From positions 2,004,501-2,068,500 of the forward strand of contig JAGFBZ010000849.1 of assembly GCA_018398805.1 (NCBI GenBank): 64,000 bases of DNA, written 5' to 3'. The position numbers and the translations under genes were made by a program. Under the pieces are notes generated by a model, which did no database searches, had not been told where the DNA came from, and saw nothing but the letters and a program-made list of their open reading frames with translations. Origin of the DNA: Hirundichthys speculiger. Lineage: Eukaryota > Chordata > Actinopteri > Beloniformes > Exocoetidae. Below are positions 50,235-62,700 of the stretch, piece by piece; position 1 is the stretch's first letter; each line of letters starts with the position of its first letter.

Positions 50235-50409
50235 CTGGGGTGCCGAAAAGGGGGGGTAAAGGATACGGATTATAGGGGCCCATGATTGAGGGGGGCCCAG
50301 AGAGGCCCCTAATGATGATCAAAAATAGCATCACCAAATTTCGCCGCTGTGTTGGGGGGCCCTGTAAAGATTCTTTTCATGGGGCCCAAAATCCCTAGCG
50401 GCGCCCCTG
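50235..50409. mobile_element. 175-bp hAT-type MITE with 8-bp target duplication
   Basis: The left end is CTGGGGTGCCGAAAAGG. The reverse complement of the right end is CAGGGGCGCCGCTAGGG, so the ends are short inverted repeats of the C-A/T-GGGGYGCC type typical of fish hAT elements. CTTACTTA occurs directly on both sides (50227-50234 and 50410-50417), an exact 8-bp duplication as expected for hAT. The interior has GGGGCCC words (TTGGGGGGCCCTG, ATGGGGCCCAAAA). It has no coding capacity and would need a transposase from elsewhere. Sharp ends and an intact duplication suggest a fairly young insertion. Confidence 0.85.
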
Positions 50410-51790
50410 CTTACTTATATGCTTTTTTGTTTCTTTTTAAATGCAACGAAGAGATGCTTAAGTTCAAGAAATAGGGTTCTGCTTAGCAATATAATACAAA
50501 TAAAAGTATGTTATCCCAGAAGCTGATATTATTTGTGAGCTAAAGGACAAAAATAATCCCAAGATTCCTCACAATAGGACTGAAAGACAAAGAAACATTA
50601 TCCAGAGTAACAGCATGGCAAAAACATATTATTGTGAGGGACTCCTGAGAGATAAACACCTCAGACTTATCTGACTTAGTTGCAGGAATTCAAGACATCC
50701 AGACCTTCATGTCTTTTACATGTGCTTGTAGTCTAACTTTACTGACTTACGGCTTTTGATCGGCTCTCTGAATTCATGGATTCACTTCAGTTCAAAAATG
50801 CTTTATTAATCCCCATAGGGAAACAGTAGCTGTCATGATTTAAATCTCTTCAAAGATTCCTATTAGATGGTTATAACTGTGGGATATCTGTAGCTGTCTG
50901 TGTTGCAGCAGATATGAAGAAGCCTCTGAATGAAGACATTGTTCCTGAATCACTGGATAAGTAGAAGAGTGCAATTTAGTCATGGAAATGAATGCCTAAT
51001 ATAATTACTTAATAAAGGCATTCATAAAATAAAAACTATTCTTCCAAATGCAGAATTTTATTCAACACCGTGGATAAAAGACTGTTCACATTAAAAGAAC
51101 TGGAATCTATCTTTTAAATATGATATAAACCACCTCAGTGACGTTCCATTACCCCAATAACACTTTAAAGCGTCTGTAATAGAATTTCTGCAATCGTCTG
51201 AAACCAAACACAACACAGATCTAACAGCACTAGTGAAAAACACAGCGGCCACGAGGAGGTCATTGGTAACTATCATGAGCTGACTGAAACTGAAAATGAT
51301 CACATAATTGATATGCAACATGTTTTTTTAAGGAACTTAAGAAATAAAGGGAATTTGGATATAGGTTAATCACTGACAACTACTCCTGGATAAAAGTTTT
51401 CCTTATTTTAGGTAAAGGTTTAATTAAAGAAACCTTAAGGGCCTGCAGAACATAGTTTGTCACTAAAGGTAGATTGATCAGATCCAATGTAGCAATGTTA
51501 ATTAAGGTGAGGAATCTTATTGAACAGTGCAGATGGGTTCTAAACAGGGTTGTGCACAGACAATTTTGTGAGCATGCCAAAAGAAAAGGACACACTCAGT
51601 TGAATTACACTTATTTACAATATATTATATTATGTTATGATATAATGTATATACCTACAGTATTACACAGTTATGCAATCTCAAAGATACCCAGCAAATC
51701 TTTTAAAAATGTTTTGTCATAAGAAAGACATATTTTAAAATCATATATGTTCCCATATTACAAATTTATTGTAAACAGCACATTTAATAA
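50410..51790. other. Intergenic stretch; possible LINE/SINE tail word near 50795
   Basis: There is no recognised gene. AATGCTTTATTAATCCCCAT followed by AGGGAAAC at 50799-50824 resembles a word common near the 3' ends of fish non-LTR elements, but nothing longer supports it. The remainder is AT-rich. Confidence 0.4.
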
Positions 51791-52520
51791 ATACTTTTTT
51801 GATGTAAAATTGCAAAACTGTTAAAACGGCAACTTTGTAAACATTGTAACTTTTTATATTAATATAAAATTACGACTTCATGTCATACAATTCTGTAATT
51901 TGTGTCTTTTATATAGCGATCAAAAATGTTTGCTATAAAGTCACAAGTTTTAGAATTTTGCAGCTTTTCATTGTCAAAAGCAAATTGTTGTCATAAAGTC
52001 ACCAGTTTCGCAAAATTGTGACATTTTGACAAAAGTATGACTTTATGTCACAAAAAATGGAAATTTCATAAAACTGCAACTTTAATCCTTTAATGACAGT
52101 ATTTTATTGTAAAATCACTAAATTTGGAAAAATTGTGACTTTTTAACTTAATACTTTTTGTCATATAAACATCAACTTTCACAAAATCATACCTTTTTGA
52201 CACAAAATTCTGACTTTACTTCCTAAAATCAGAAATTTACATTATAAAACTGCAGACTTCATAATACTGAGACTTTGTTGTAAAATTCAAAGTTTTGTCA
52301 TTAGAATTCCACATTTCCTCAGATCATGACTTTTTAACATTAAATCACAATTTTCTGTCATAAAATTATGACAATTACAAAATTGCAACTTTTTGGCAAA
52401 ACTTCCCGTGTTTTTTTGTCTCTGAGTTTACTACTTTTGTAAAATTGCACATTGCTGATCCAAAAGTTAAGGATTTAGTTGTAAAATTGCAACTTCAGCA
52501 AAATCCCAACTTTTTGATGT
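51791..52520 (+). repeat. Degenerate AT-rich tandem array (~30-bp unit)
   Basis: Variants of AAAATTGCAACTTTTTGTCA and TAAAATTCTGACTTT recur throughout. Examples are AAATTGTGACATTTTGACA (52013), AAAATTGTGACTTTTTAAC (52129), CAAAATTGCAACTTTTTGGC (52378) and TAAAATTGCAACTTCAGC (52482). Copies are strongly diverged, so this is an old minisatellite-like array. It has no coding potential on either strand. Confidence 0.75.
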
Positions 52521-53096
52521 AATACTGATACTCTTGATCTCGAAAGAGCTGCTTAGTGGTCAATCTGCAGAAAAGGCCCTTGTCAAGTTGGAGGGTAAAA
52601 GTTGAAGGTGCTTGAGCGCCTCCAGAAGTCTACCTGTGCATGTCTCTGGGTTCTGAAAGATAAGTTGGTGGTTCAGCTTAAGCTTTTGCTGGTGCAGGAA
52701 AGAGAACTCAACACAAAAGAGAGAGACTTAACATAAATCAAGTTCTACACCTGTTTCTAAAGCTGCTGTACTTGATGATACATCAGAGGAAGTACTAGGA
52801 AGGCTGCCATGAATTTCTTCTCTGATATGAACTGTCTTACTTTTAAAGAGAGCTGAAGGAATACATGGCTCAGCAGAGCTATGACTCTTAGTCAGCCTTG
52901 AATGTTGAAAAGAAACCTGAGGTTTTTCTTGTTCTCCTTGATTGATGATTAGCAATGAGCAGTTCTTTCTTTGAAAAGGGCTTTCTTACAAGTTATTTCT
53001 ATTCCCCTTTTAGACTGAGATTCTTCTAAATAATTGGAACACCAATTCCTTTCCAACCTTCTCAAAGTCTGTTTTAAAGTATGTGAATTACACTAA

Positions 53097-53166
53097 GCAG
53101 CCAGTTTTCTCTAAATAATGAACTTATTTTTGCAGCCGGTCTTCTCTAAATAATAATCTTATTTTT
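53097..53166 (+). repeat. Tandem duplication of ~35 bp
   Basis: GCAGCCAGTTTTCTCTAAAT and its continuation AATGAACTTATTTTT (53097-53131) are repeated as GCAGCCGGTCTTCTCTAAAT, AATAATCTTATTTTT (53132-53166) with few differences. Confidence 0.75.
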
Positions 53167-53479
53167 TAGAGGGCCAACATTATAAAAATGTTTGACATAC
53201 TGAAGCTATATCACTGCCAACTATATAAAAATCTTTTGTGCGAGAAAGATTTAGGTGGCTGTATTTATGCAAACTGATACTGGAATCCAGCCATTATTCA
53301 GTATATGCACACTTCATGGGCTGTGAGGAAATCCTGCTCATTATTCTCTTCAAGCAGATGCTTTTGGTAGCTCTGGATCAGAGCTGCCCAAAGTTCAGGA
53401 GGATTTTTTGACCATTTCCCTGAACAGAGCTGCTTCTGTTCTCACATTTATAGGATGTCTAGTGTGGACGGCTATACTG

Positions 53480-53935
53480 AGCTCAGTTCAGTGGACTGGG
53501 ATTAATGGCTGAGGTTCTGACTGAACCACCCCAAATGGAGGGTTTCTTTTTTTAAAAAGTCATTCTGTGGTGGATTTACTTTGATGATCATCCTCTTTGT
53601 CCTGCCGCACCACCCCATTACAAAGCTTCAGTTGGTGGACAGCCACCTATCCTGTAGGATATTTTGGTAAACTTGGGAATTCGGTGTGTCAGTGATGATG
53701 GTCTAGGCACTGGCATAGCAAACCAAGCTCAAATCATGATACTCTCTCCACCATACTTCACTGCTAGGAGGATGTTTTCATACTGGCAAGCTGCGCCCAA
53801 CTTCTGTTTCATCAATCCATAATGCGTTTTCACAGAAGATTGCCAAAGTGCTCTTTTACATACTTCAAGCATGCAACAGTGTCTTCTTTTTTTTGAGGGC
53901 ATTGACTTCCTCTGTGATACTCTGCCATACACATC
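53480..53935 (-). pseudogene. Decayed Tc1/mariner-like transposase remnant
   Basis: On the minus strand, in shifted frames, I read ENALWIDET, which resembles the LWSDET block of Tc1-like transposases. It is followed by ENILLAVKYGGESIMI, resembling the EN...VKHGGGSIM block. Further on come SKSTTEW and a W-G-S-V-R-T-S-A-I-N-P series resembling the WPSQSPDLNP block. The order fits a Tc1 catalytic region. Stops and frame changes break it, so it cannot make a working enzyme. The ends and inverted repeats were not found. It could instead be a related DDE element. Confidence 0.5.
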
Positions 53936-54099
53936 TATCTATTCAATGACTTGCACACGGTAGATTTATGAACAGGGATATTCCAGCTCAATATTGTGTT
54001 AGCTGTTATAGCCTGTGTCTATAACACACGATGAATCGCTCGCATGGATGCCGTTCATTCATCCATATGGACTTGTATGGAGGAGATGGAGGCAGTTGA

Positions 54100-57000
54100 A
54101 AACAGGAGGTTGTCATTTGCTGAGATTATCTGATTAAAGTTGGTGTGTATATTCATGCTTTACAACAAAATAGCAAGGGTTAAATAAACCTTGAGTGTGG
54201 CTGTGATGTACACGCTCCATGCAGTAAAGTAGGGGAGCGATGATCTTCACCCTTTTAGTAGACATGGCTAATATCAGCTGATGTTCCTCATAAACAGCAA
54301 CCTTAAAATGTTTGTGTCTTATCAAAGTAGCTCTAAACCACACCTCCAAACTCATCTCATTAACCGGACTCACGGTGTGCAAACTACTGACTTCATTCTC
54401 TGGGTTCACTTGCTTTGAACTCTCACACCATGAAGGTTTAATGAGTGTGTTGAAAAACACATTAAGTTGTAATTAACTGGGTGCTATCATCTTAAGCACA
54501 TTGTGCTTGTCTAATATTGTGACTTAGAGAAGATCAGATCGGATTTAGTGGCAAATTAGAACCAAAATAGAGATAATTCTAATGGGTTCACATACATTTT
54601 CCTGATTGTAGAATCTAGTTGAAGGTAACATCCAGGCTATCAGTTTCAACATAAATCCCTTACTATATTTACTCTACGTGTTCAGTACTGAGTGTACTTA
54701 AAAAAAAAAAAAGAAAAAGAAAAGAAAAAAAAAGAAACCAAGAGTAAGTGCCATGTGAAAAATACTTTGGGTGAGAAAAACTGAGCCAAACACTCAAAAG
54801 AGATATAACTAACATTGGTTCATGAACTGATTAGAGAAAGTGCTCACATGATTGCAGCTGCTTCTCCTCCTTCTTGGCCTATGGTTCAAGGAATGTGAAC
54901 ATTTAAATAGCTAGGAAGTGTTGACTCACTGATGCAAACACAGTCCAGCTGCTTAAGGCAGGTTTTCATAAAACTGATTAAAACCAGATGATGATCACCA
55001 ATCTAGTCATTTACTAGCAGAGGCTCAGGCAAGAGAAATGTAATATTCAATAAACCACATGTAACAGTTTAATATTTTTCATTTTAATATGTTTCTTTTT
55101 CCTCCTTTACTTATTTAATTTAGGTGGTCAGGAAGCAGACACAATCATGAAGGGACTCTTGGAAAGTGACAGGAGTGGAAAAGTTGTAGAAAAGTGTGCA
55201 AGACTGTGGCTCTGCCTCCTACAGCTGTCAATTTTAACTTGGATTGAGATCTGAATCCATGGAGGATTCCAGCCGCCCTGCACCATGGATGATAGGTTCA
55301 AACTTTGAATGTTAAGGTTTTGCTCCATCCATAGTCATTTAAAAGTGGTGAGCTCTAGAAAGAAGACTATGGTGAACTTCTTAAAAGACTAAGAGAAATA
55401 AAATAACCTTTTGTTATAGCTTTATATTATGTTGAAGAGGTTAGTCTTTGTCACAGTGGTCATTGCCATCATTAAAAAGACTGATTACCCTCTCTTATCC
55501 TTCCTATCTCCCCACCACAACTACATATCTAATAGGCCTGGCCAATAGCCACTTCCCTTTGTAGCCATAACAATGGAACTTTGATCGCCATTGAACTGAG
55601 CAGCTCAAACAATAGTCTACACAGACTGAACACTGCTGAACTCTCAGTGAGATGGGAGACAGCGTCTGCCACATTTCCCAACAAGCTTTAATTGGAAGTG
55701 ATGCTAGACAGATCATATCATAACCATTAGTGATGCCCTGATAAAAACTGACCTGGGATCTGCTCCATAAAGCCTCTTTGTCTTTAAAGGGTCTGATGAG
55801 CCCTGGGACAAGCCAGCCTGCCATCTCCAGCAGCAATCACAGCCTGACCTCAGTCACCTCTCCCAGTCCTTAATGCCCAAAATGCTGGCTCTTAGGCTGT
55901 GGAGCAGGGGCAGTTGACCTCTTCTTCTCCGGAGGATAAAAACGCTGATAGCTGGGACAAGAAATTAAAGACTCTGGCCTTTGAAAGCCACCATTATTGT
56001 CAGACGGAGCAAAGCAATGAATCTCACCAGGCTCTCCATGGACATGCATTATCAGAGGGGTGATTATTTGACCTAAGTTTCTGCTTGCCAATGATTTATT
56101 TTACCCTGGCACAGGTACAATCTCTGACCTCTCTGACCCTTCGGAGTGAAAGCAAACACTGGAATTGTGTTGAACTCTGGATCATAAGTGGCATAAATAC
56201 CTCGAAAATTCTTTAGAAAGCATTTTTCTGATCAAATTTTTTAGTCCACCTCAATCTGTTTTTTTTTTTTCAGCCATTTACAGTAGTGTTCTGGGGACTA
56301 AAAAGATTGGATCAATTGTTCCACTGCCACTGTAATCCAGTAAGATGGATTGCAGTCCGGAGTGAGACCAAAATGTGCTGCGAGAAGCTAAAACCAAAGG
56401 AGCATGTCACATCAGATGTCAGTTCCCACGGCTAAAACTACTTTCTTGTCTCACTGCTTGCAGACAAGAAAGCAGTTCTCTAAAATATGCCACATCTTCA
56501 AAAAATCTCTGTAGTAGTAAGAGGTCGCCCCCCCCATAAGTGTTACTAGACACTCTTTGACAATGAAGTTCTTATACAAAATATAAAGTGCGCTCATGTG
56601 TTTTCAAGCAAAGCGACACCGTTCCTTTTCTTTTCTTTTCCTTTCTCTTTTCTTTTCTTTTCCTACCCAGTACACATGCACAAGAGGAAAATTGATTTAT
56701 TGACCGAAGCATGTCTGACTCCGCTCCAGTTGGTGGTGATATGCCCCCTTTAATTTGTTAGCACTGGGCTTTTCATGCCTATATTTCCTGTTTCACAACC
56801 ATCTATGTTTTTTAAAATTTTAAACTCTTTCAGGTGACACAGCATGAACTCTAACTTTTTGTTTGGAGCTCGGATGTTGCTGTACTGTCAAAAATACACT
56901 GGAATCTTCGTCTTCTCGATATCAGCTCCTTTTGCAGGACCAGTGGAAGATGATGAGAACAGTTTGACCACTTTGGCAACAACTAACTTACGAATGCAGA

Positions 57001-58530
57001 ACTGATTTAACTCCCAACTGCATTATCTGGAGACGTTTGTCCAACTGAGAAATTTAATTTAGGAAGGCTTCACATAGACTATGACAAATCCTTTCATATC
57101 CAAACCATCAAGCAGTACATTTTTCATTGTGTTCATATTTCTGAGCAAATAGTGAATGATGATCAGAACATTAGCCACCACAAGCCGGTTTTTGGTCCAG
57201 TACTGTTCTTTCTTCTCATCAGCACTTTTTTAAGTGGCATTTTCAACATGTTGAGGCAGAAATTAACTTGTTTTTAATTAAATGTCAATATGTGTAATGG
57301 TTAGCCTGGCCAACCATTATAATTCTTTTTCTCTTTGGTTCCTCTGGATTCAACTTTGATTTCCAGGGAGCATTACCAATGAATGCAGAAGAAACTGCCT
57401 CTGGACACCACTGGAGAGGCACAAAATAAAAGAATCAAAGCATCTGATGTAGAGTGATTACCAGACTAGTATCAGCAAAAGCCATTCAAAATGGCGAGCT
57501 GTGGTTTAGAAACACTGGAGAATGACAGTGGTTGGTTTTGCAGGCATTATTAGCAATTCTGGAGCCATCTTGGTAGTTTTGAAGGCTGACTCGGAAACTC
57601 CTGTATGAGTCCTCCTATTGAGCTTGCTCGAGCTCTGTTGCAAAGAAGAGGCAACCTGAGTACTGCGAAATGGTGCTATTTCTATCTGATAGCTGGTAGA
57701 AATGCTTTGCATTTAGGGCTTTTTGCAGACACGACCACCTCCAGTAAAGAAAGCAACAAGCTAAACAATTGATACAGATCATTCATCATCTTCAACCTTT
57801 AAGCAACCATGCTCTACTACTGCGATGGTGTGGAGTGTACATCACATAGCTCCAAAGCAAAGACGCCACCCAGCTATCCTCATGACTGATGTGTTGTAGT
57901 GTTGTATGTAAAGTGGCCGAAAGATCTCTCTGCGCAGAGATGACGGGACGTACTGATTCGGCATGAGAAGAAGGACAAAACAGAGACGAACGTCACCATG
58001 CTGAACATCACAAGAAAGTCTATGTTCATTTTGATAAAGAAAGGATTGGCACTGATGTCTACACCAGTGGTGATCCTGTCTGCTTTTCCAGGAATGGCCA
58101 GAGGAAAGCCGCTAGCGCAGGGAGGACAGGAAAGGCACAGATCTGCAAATCTGAGCGTGAGTGCCGCCCCCTTTACACGTCACGTTCTGTGGTACTCGGT
58201 AGCCTCTATTGCTTGGGTACATTCTGTACACGTAAAAATTACTGTGAACAGGAGGGGTACGGGACCCTTTTCATAAAAGACAATTTTTGCAAAGTGAACA
58301 AGTATGGGTGCCTGTCATATGCATGTTTTCAGAAATGCAAAGTAAATGATCCAGATAACTGTTGAGTCTTGTACAGTTAAGTTTGCCAGATGCTTAAATT
58401 AGCCAGGATATTAAGATGGAAGTTCTACAAGGTTTTATGCCTTGGTATTTTCCAGAAACGGACACAGTATACAGGTAAGTATTATAACTTTCTGATCAAC
58501 TTGAACTAGATTCTTGGGCTGGGCTAGTCT
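54100..58530. other. Intergenic stretch without recognised gene
   Basis: Several 60-110-codon open frames occur on both strands (for example minus 55504-55836 and minus 54134-54460). None shows a domain, repeat or splice pattern that I recognise. An A-rich run lies at 54699-54737 and a TTTTC repeat at 56624-56663. Confidence 0.55.
56624..56663 (+). repeat. TTTTC pentanucleotide microsatellite
   Basis: TTTTC is repeated about seven times, with CCTTTCTC interruptions. Confidence 0.85.
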
Positions 58531-58536
58531 TCTTTT

Positions 58537-59045
58537 CCTGGTCTAGTCAACTTCTTTTCCTTTCGGCTTTTTCCTTCAGGGGTCGTGACACTGAATCATC
58601 CGCTTCCATCTAACTCTATCTTCTGCATCCTCTTCTCACACACCAACTAACTTCATGTCCTCTTTCACCACATCGATAAATCTCCTCTTCCTCTAGGCGA
58701 CCTGCCAGGCAGTTCCAACCTCATCATCCTTCTGCCGATATATTCACTATCCCTCCTCTGTACATGTCCAGACCATCTCAGTCGGGCCTCTCTGACTTTC
58801 TCTGAAAAACATCTAACATGTGCTGTCCCTCTGATGTCCCTCATTCCTGTACCTATCCATCCTCGTCACTCCCAAAGAGAACCTCAACATTTTAACCTCT
58901 GCTACCTCCAACTGTGTCTGCTGTCTTTTCCTCAGGACCACAGTCTCTACTAGAGCCACGTCAGAGCTGGATAGTTGTAAGAATTGGTTACCTTTACAGA
59001 GCCATTCCATTATATCATTATGTCTCTTCCACTGTTGCTTCAACC
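58537..59045 (-). pseudogene. RTE-like LINE, C-terminal end of ORF (broken)
   Basis: On the minus strand, 58813-59043 encodes VAEVKMLRFSLGVTRMDRYR, continuing NEGHQRDST. After a frame change, 58699-58796 encodes VREARLRWSGHVQRRDSEY and IGRRMMRLELPGR. The series KMLR..LGVTR.D..RNE, LRW.GHV.RR and GRRM..LELPGR is typical of the region after the reverse transcriptase in RTE-clade and similar non-LTR elements. The catalytic part is absent, as expected for a 5'-truncated copy. The frame break shows it is dead. Other LINE clades with the same C-terminal block cannot be excluded. Confidence 0.75.
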
Positions 59046-59574
59046 TCTATTTAGTGTACTCTTGTGTAATTTGTGGAGAGGACTACAGTGCACAAAAGCC
59101 ATAGGTTAGCGTTTATCTTGTTGTCCCATAAAACCAGTGTCATTATATTGCCACTCTAATTATGAAGGTTAACGTACACAACAGTCTGCATTTGTGAACA
59201 CTTCTTGGCATTTCCAAATGCTGACTGGTATTTATTTTGATCGCTGCTACACAGAGGATTTATACCCACTGTGAGCTGGATCCATAAAGTTCATAAAAGC
59301 ACATCTTTTTTTGAAATATTATTTATTTTTTATCTAAGCAGACTAGAAGCCAAAGACAGTATCTCATTGTGCCATCAATCTTTTTTGCACTTCGGTCAAC
59401 ACCCACAGTACAAGGAGCCAGTCTCCTCCACAGACCACTGCTGCTTGATTTCAGTGTCCATTCTTCACTCATTTTTTTCATTAATTCTCTTTCTACTCTA
59501 CCAGTTTGAGACAGAAGTGTCATAACAATGCCAGTCACAGCGTTTTGGTTAGTCACAATAATTCCTTGTGTTAT

Positions 59575-59715
59575 CTATTATTGTATTTGTCACTTTACTT
59601 TACCCCACTACTGCTGAACTGTGTGATGCCTAAACAGAATTTCATTGTATCCTATGTGCAATAAAATAAAACCATATTATCATTATTATTGTTATCATGA
59701 TCATCATCATCATCA
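59575..59715 (+). mobile_element. Possible 3' end of a fish non-LTR element
   Basis: ACAGAATTTCATTGTATCCT, ATGTGCAATAAAATAAAACC and then ATT/ATC-rich triplets (to about 59715) resemble the 3' ends of common fish retroelements, which finish in short tandem repeats. The body is not recognised, so the family is open. Confidence 0.3.
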
Positions 59716-62700
59716 GAGTGCATAAGTGTAATTAGTTTTTCCAGCTATGAACTGGTGCTTTCTTTATGGTTGGCTGTCAAAAAAACAAAGGACTAGTTCT
59801 GAGTTTGGCACTGCCTCTGAAGTCCCATATATGAACATTTTATGCTCAAAATGCAATGCAATTACACCCAACATCATCAAGTAGGAGGGCTGGAAGTCTT
59901 ACAGAAATGTAAATAAGGATTTGATTCTCCCTTGTATGCACATCTGCCTTATTTTTCTATTTGAGCAAAGAAAAGATCGTTTGCTCAAAAACAGTTGGTT
60001 GTAGTGTTGCCAATGCTAACAATGTTTCTGTAGCATAATCATTGTCAGATATTTCAAATAAAAGTGGACTCTTGGTTTCATTTGCTTTCTTGGTCTTCCA
60101 ACAGTGAGTTTTTCAATATCAATAGATTTTACCAGTCAGGTGAAAAACACCCTGAATGCCTGCTCTCAGCTGCTCGCTGGCTATTTTCATCGAGAATTAA
60201 ACAAGTCTGTGGGGACTCTGTCTTTGGTTGCATTAGCGCTTTGAGATGAGCTGTCAGATGTGTCGTTACCTATAGTCAACCATCTCTGACAGCAATTCAT
60301 GATTTAATTTCATGCCTATTTCACTTTTTACCATCAGACCGGGCTGCCTTAGTCATCTATAGCTTTAGTAATGTCTGAGAAACTTGGAAATGGGAGACTG
60401 GAACGTGAACTTCCACAACATGCATTTCTACTATGGCTCCTGCCAGTTTCATAAAAAACTACAGTTAATGAACACATACAAAAAGCACAGATATACTTCT
60501 CAGCTATTTTCCATCCCCAGTGCAAGACATTTAAACAACACAAAGGACAGTGAAAATGTCTTTCTTAAATATTGCTTTCTTTACAGAGACCTTGCCAACC
60601 AGTAATACCAAGATGTAGTCCTTTTGAAACTGCAGTATCTGTGGTATGCTGTTGATAATTACAGTCATTTCTAAAAGTATTTGTTGACGTAACCTTGATT
60701 TTTAGAAGATGAAAAGTGACATATTTAATGGGTGAAAGTAAAACCTCAAAAACATTTTATAAAATAATTGGCCAATGTATTAAAAGAACATAATTTACAG
60801 AAGTAGTCGGGCAGATGGTTTGAAGAAGTTGATTACGATCACACAAAAGGCTAACAGGGTAAGTTGAGAATATAAAGTGTGTAAAAAGTAAGAAATACTT
60901 TCCCCTATATTCAACCATCCAAATCTAGAGTGAGGCCCAAAGAAGGGTAATCAACATTGGTGAAAAGATGTAACGCTTTTTTCTGCCAGCAGTGAAAGCA
61001 GTGATTTAGTGATTTAGAGTATCTAAAATAATTTAAAAAAAAAAAACAGCAAAAGAAGGAAAAAACAGTTGTTTTTGTCTGCATGTCCTCTAATTAATTT
61101 CCCTCTGATGTCCCATTGTGACAAGGACTTTAGTGTCTGAGCCACAGTAAGGTGAAAAACTAAGTAACATCTGTTTGAGGCGTATTGTTTTTTCTTGTAC
61201 ACACAAAATGTTGCCTTCCAGTATTTCCTCCAGTTTATTTTAAAATCTATTCTCTCTATTTCAACCACAGAGACTGATCTCTTCACTTATTGAATCTGTT
61301 TAATAACTAATTTGTGTTTGTTTCCTCTAGCTAGTACTCAGTCAAATGTGAAACAACATCATCTGTTTATGTACATTCAGAAAGACATTGTACTTATACA
61401 AAGTGTGAGTCTAATTATAACAAAGAGAGATCATCGGCTGCAGGCAACGTGTTAACAAATGCACATAAGCAGGCTGTTTACATCGGAACTCAACACATAG
61501 ATGCCACTGTCGTTATAGTGACAAAATAAAAAAAGGTGGATTTCACTATTCTGCAAAAAAGAATTAAGAACATTGGAACAATTAGACGGGTGCATGCTAC
61601 TTATAGTTCTCTATTTATATGAATCTCAGGACAAAGGAAAACGGGTTGTGAGGTGTTTAGCCTACAGGTGTGTGTAGTTTGTTGTCCAGGTGGTGTAAGA
61701 AATTGGACATGTTTCTCTTTCTCCCTGCTTTTGAGCCTTAGTTGTAGAAATTGATCTAAACAGATTTCTCCTCAGCACAAAAGAGGAATATTTAATATTG
61801 CCTAGAATTAAGCTTTTGTGGAGACACAGAGAACTCTGGCTATCATGGTGAGTGGCTGGTTCATCACAAATACATCTTCACAGATTTCTTGTGGGTGGTT
61901 TATGTAATTTGTTACTAGACATCAGGACAACCAGTCAACAGCATGTATGTCTCCATGCACTGGAACTGTCTGAAGAGCCCACCAGTAACTTACTGTCCTT
62001 GCAAGACATCTTCATCGACAATTTTTTACTGGACATACTGTTATTGTCCTTGCTTCTTTAATCCCAGTGTCCGAGTTTCAATATTCCATATTCAAATTTG
62101 TAAAGATCTTTCTCTCTCTTTTTTTTTTTTTTTTTGTCTTGGAAAGTTATCTTGCTCACATATCCAACGCAGCTCCATCTGGTCATGCAGTGCTTTTGCA
62201 AGGCACAGAAAACCCTTCCAATTTGGCTCCCCATTGGTATAATGTTTCTTTGTATAATAGAATAGTTTGTCTCTGTACAATAATGACCTCTTGAAAAATA
62301 AATAGCCTGGTGTGAGGTTTTCCCCCAAAACACTTGAACAACGGAGAGCCTGGCTGTTACACCATCGCTGCTGGGAAGGGGAAGAAGTTAAACGTTACCA
62401 GAGATTCACTGAAAAAAACTGAGTATTCAAAACTTACCTCCTCCAACTCACATGTTAACTTAATCTCAAATTCAACAGGCTCAGTTCTGATGAACTTCCA
62501 CTTCAATTTCCAAAGCAAACTAGTATTTTTATGGAACAAAGTGCCACCACTTCAAGAGGGTCCAACAGGGATTGGTTTATGTCTTCAGTGGTTACTTTTA
62601 TCAAGTCCCTAGATCAACAAAATAAAAGAACATTTGTTGTGGAACAGGGAAACCTGTTGACAATGAGAATACATCTAAACCCAGGCTTTAGGCCGCAGCA

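Noticed and set aside
57800..58290. Cys/His-containing short frames with a weak resemblance to a THAP-type zinc finger
   Set aside because: The spacing of the Cys and His residues and the key Trp/Pro positions do not fit well, and the frame is broken. Too weak to call.
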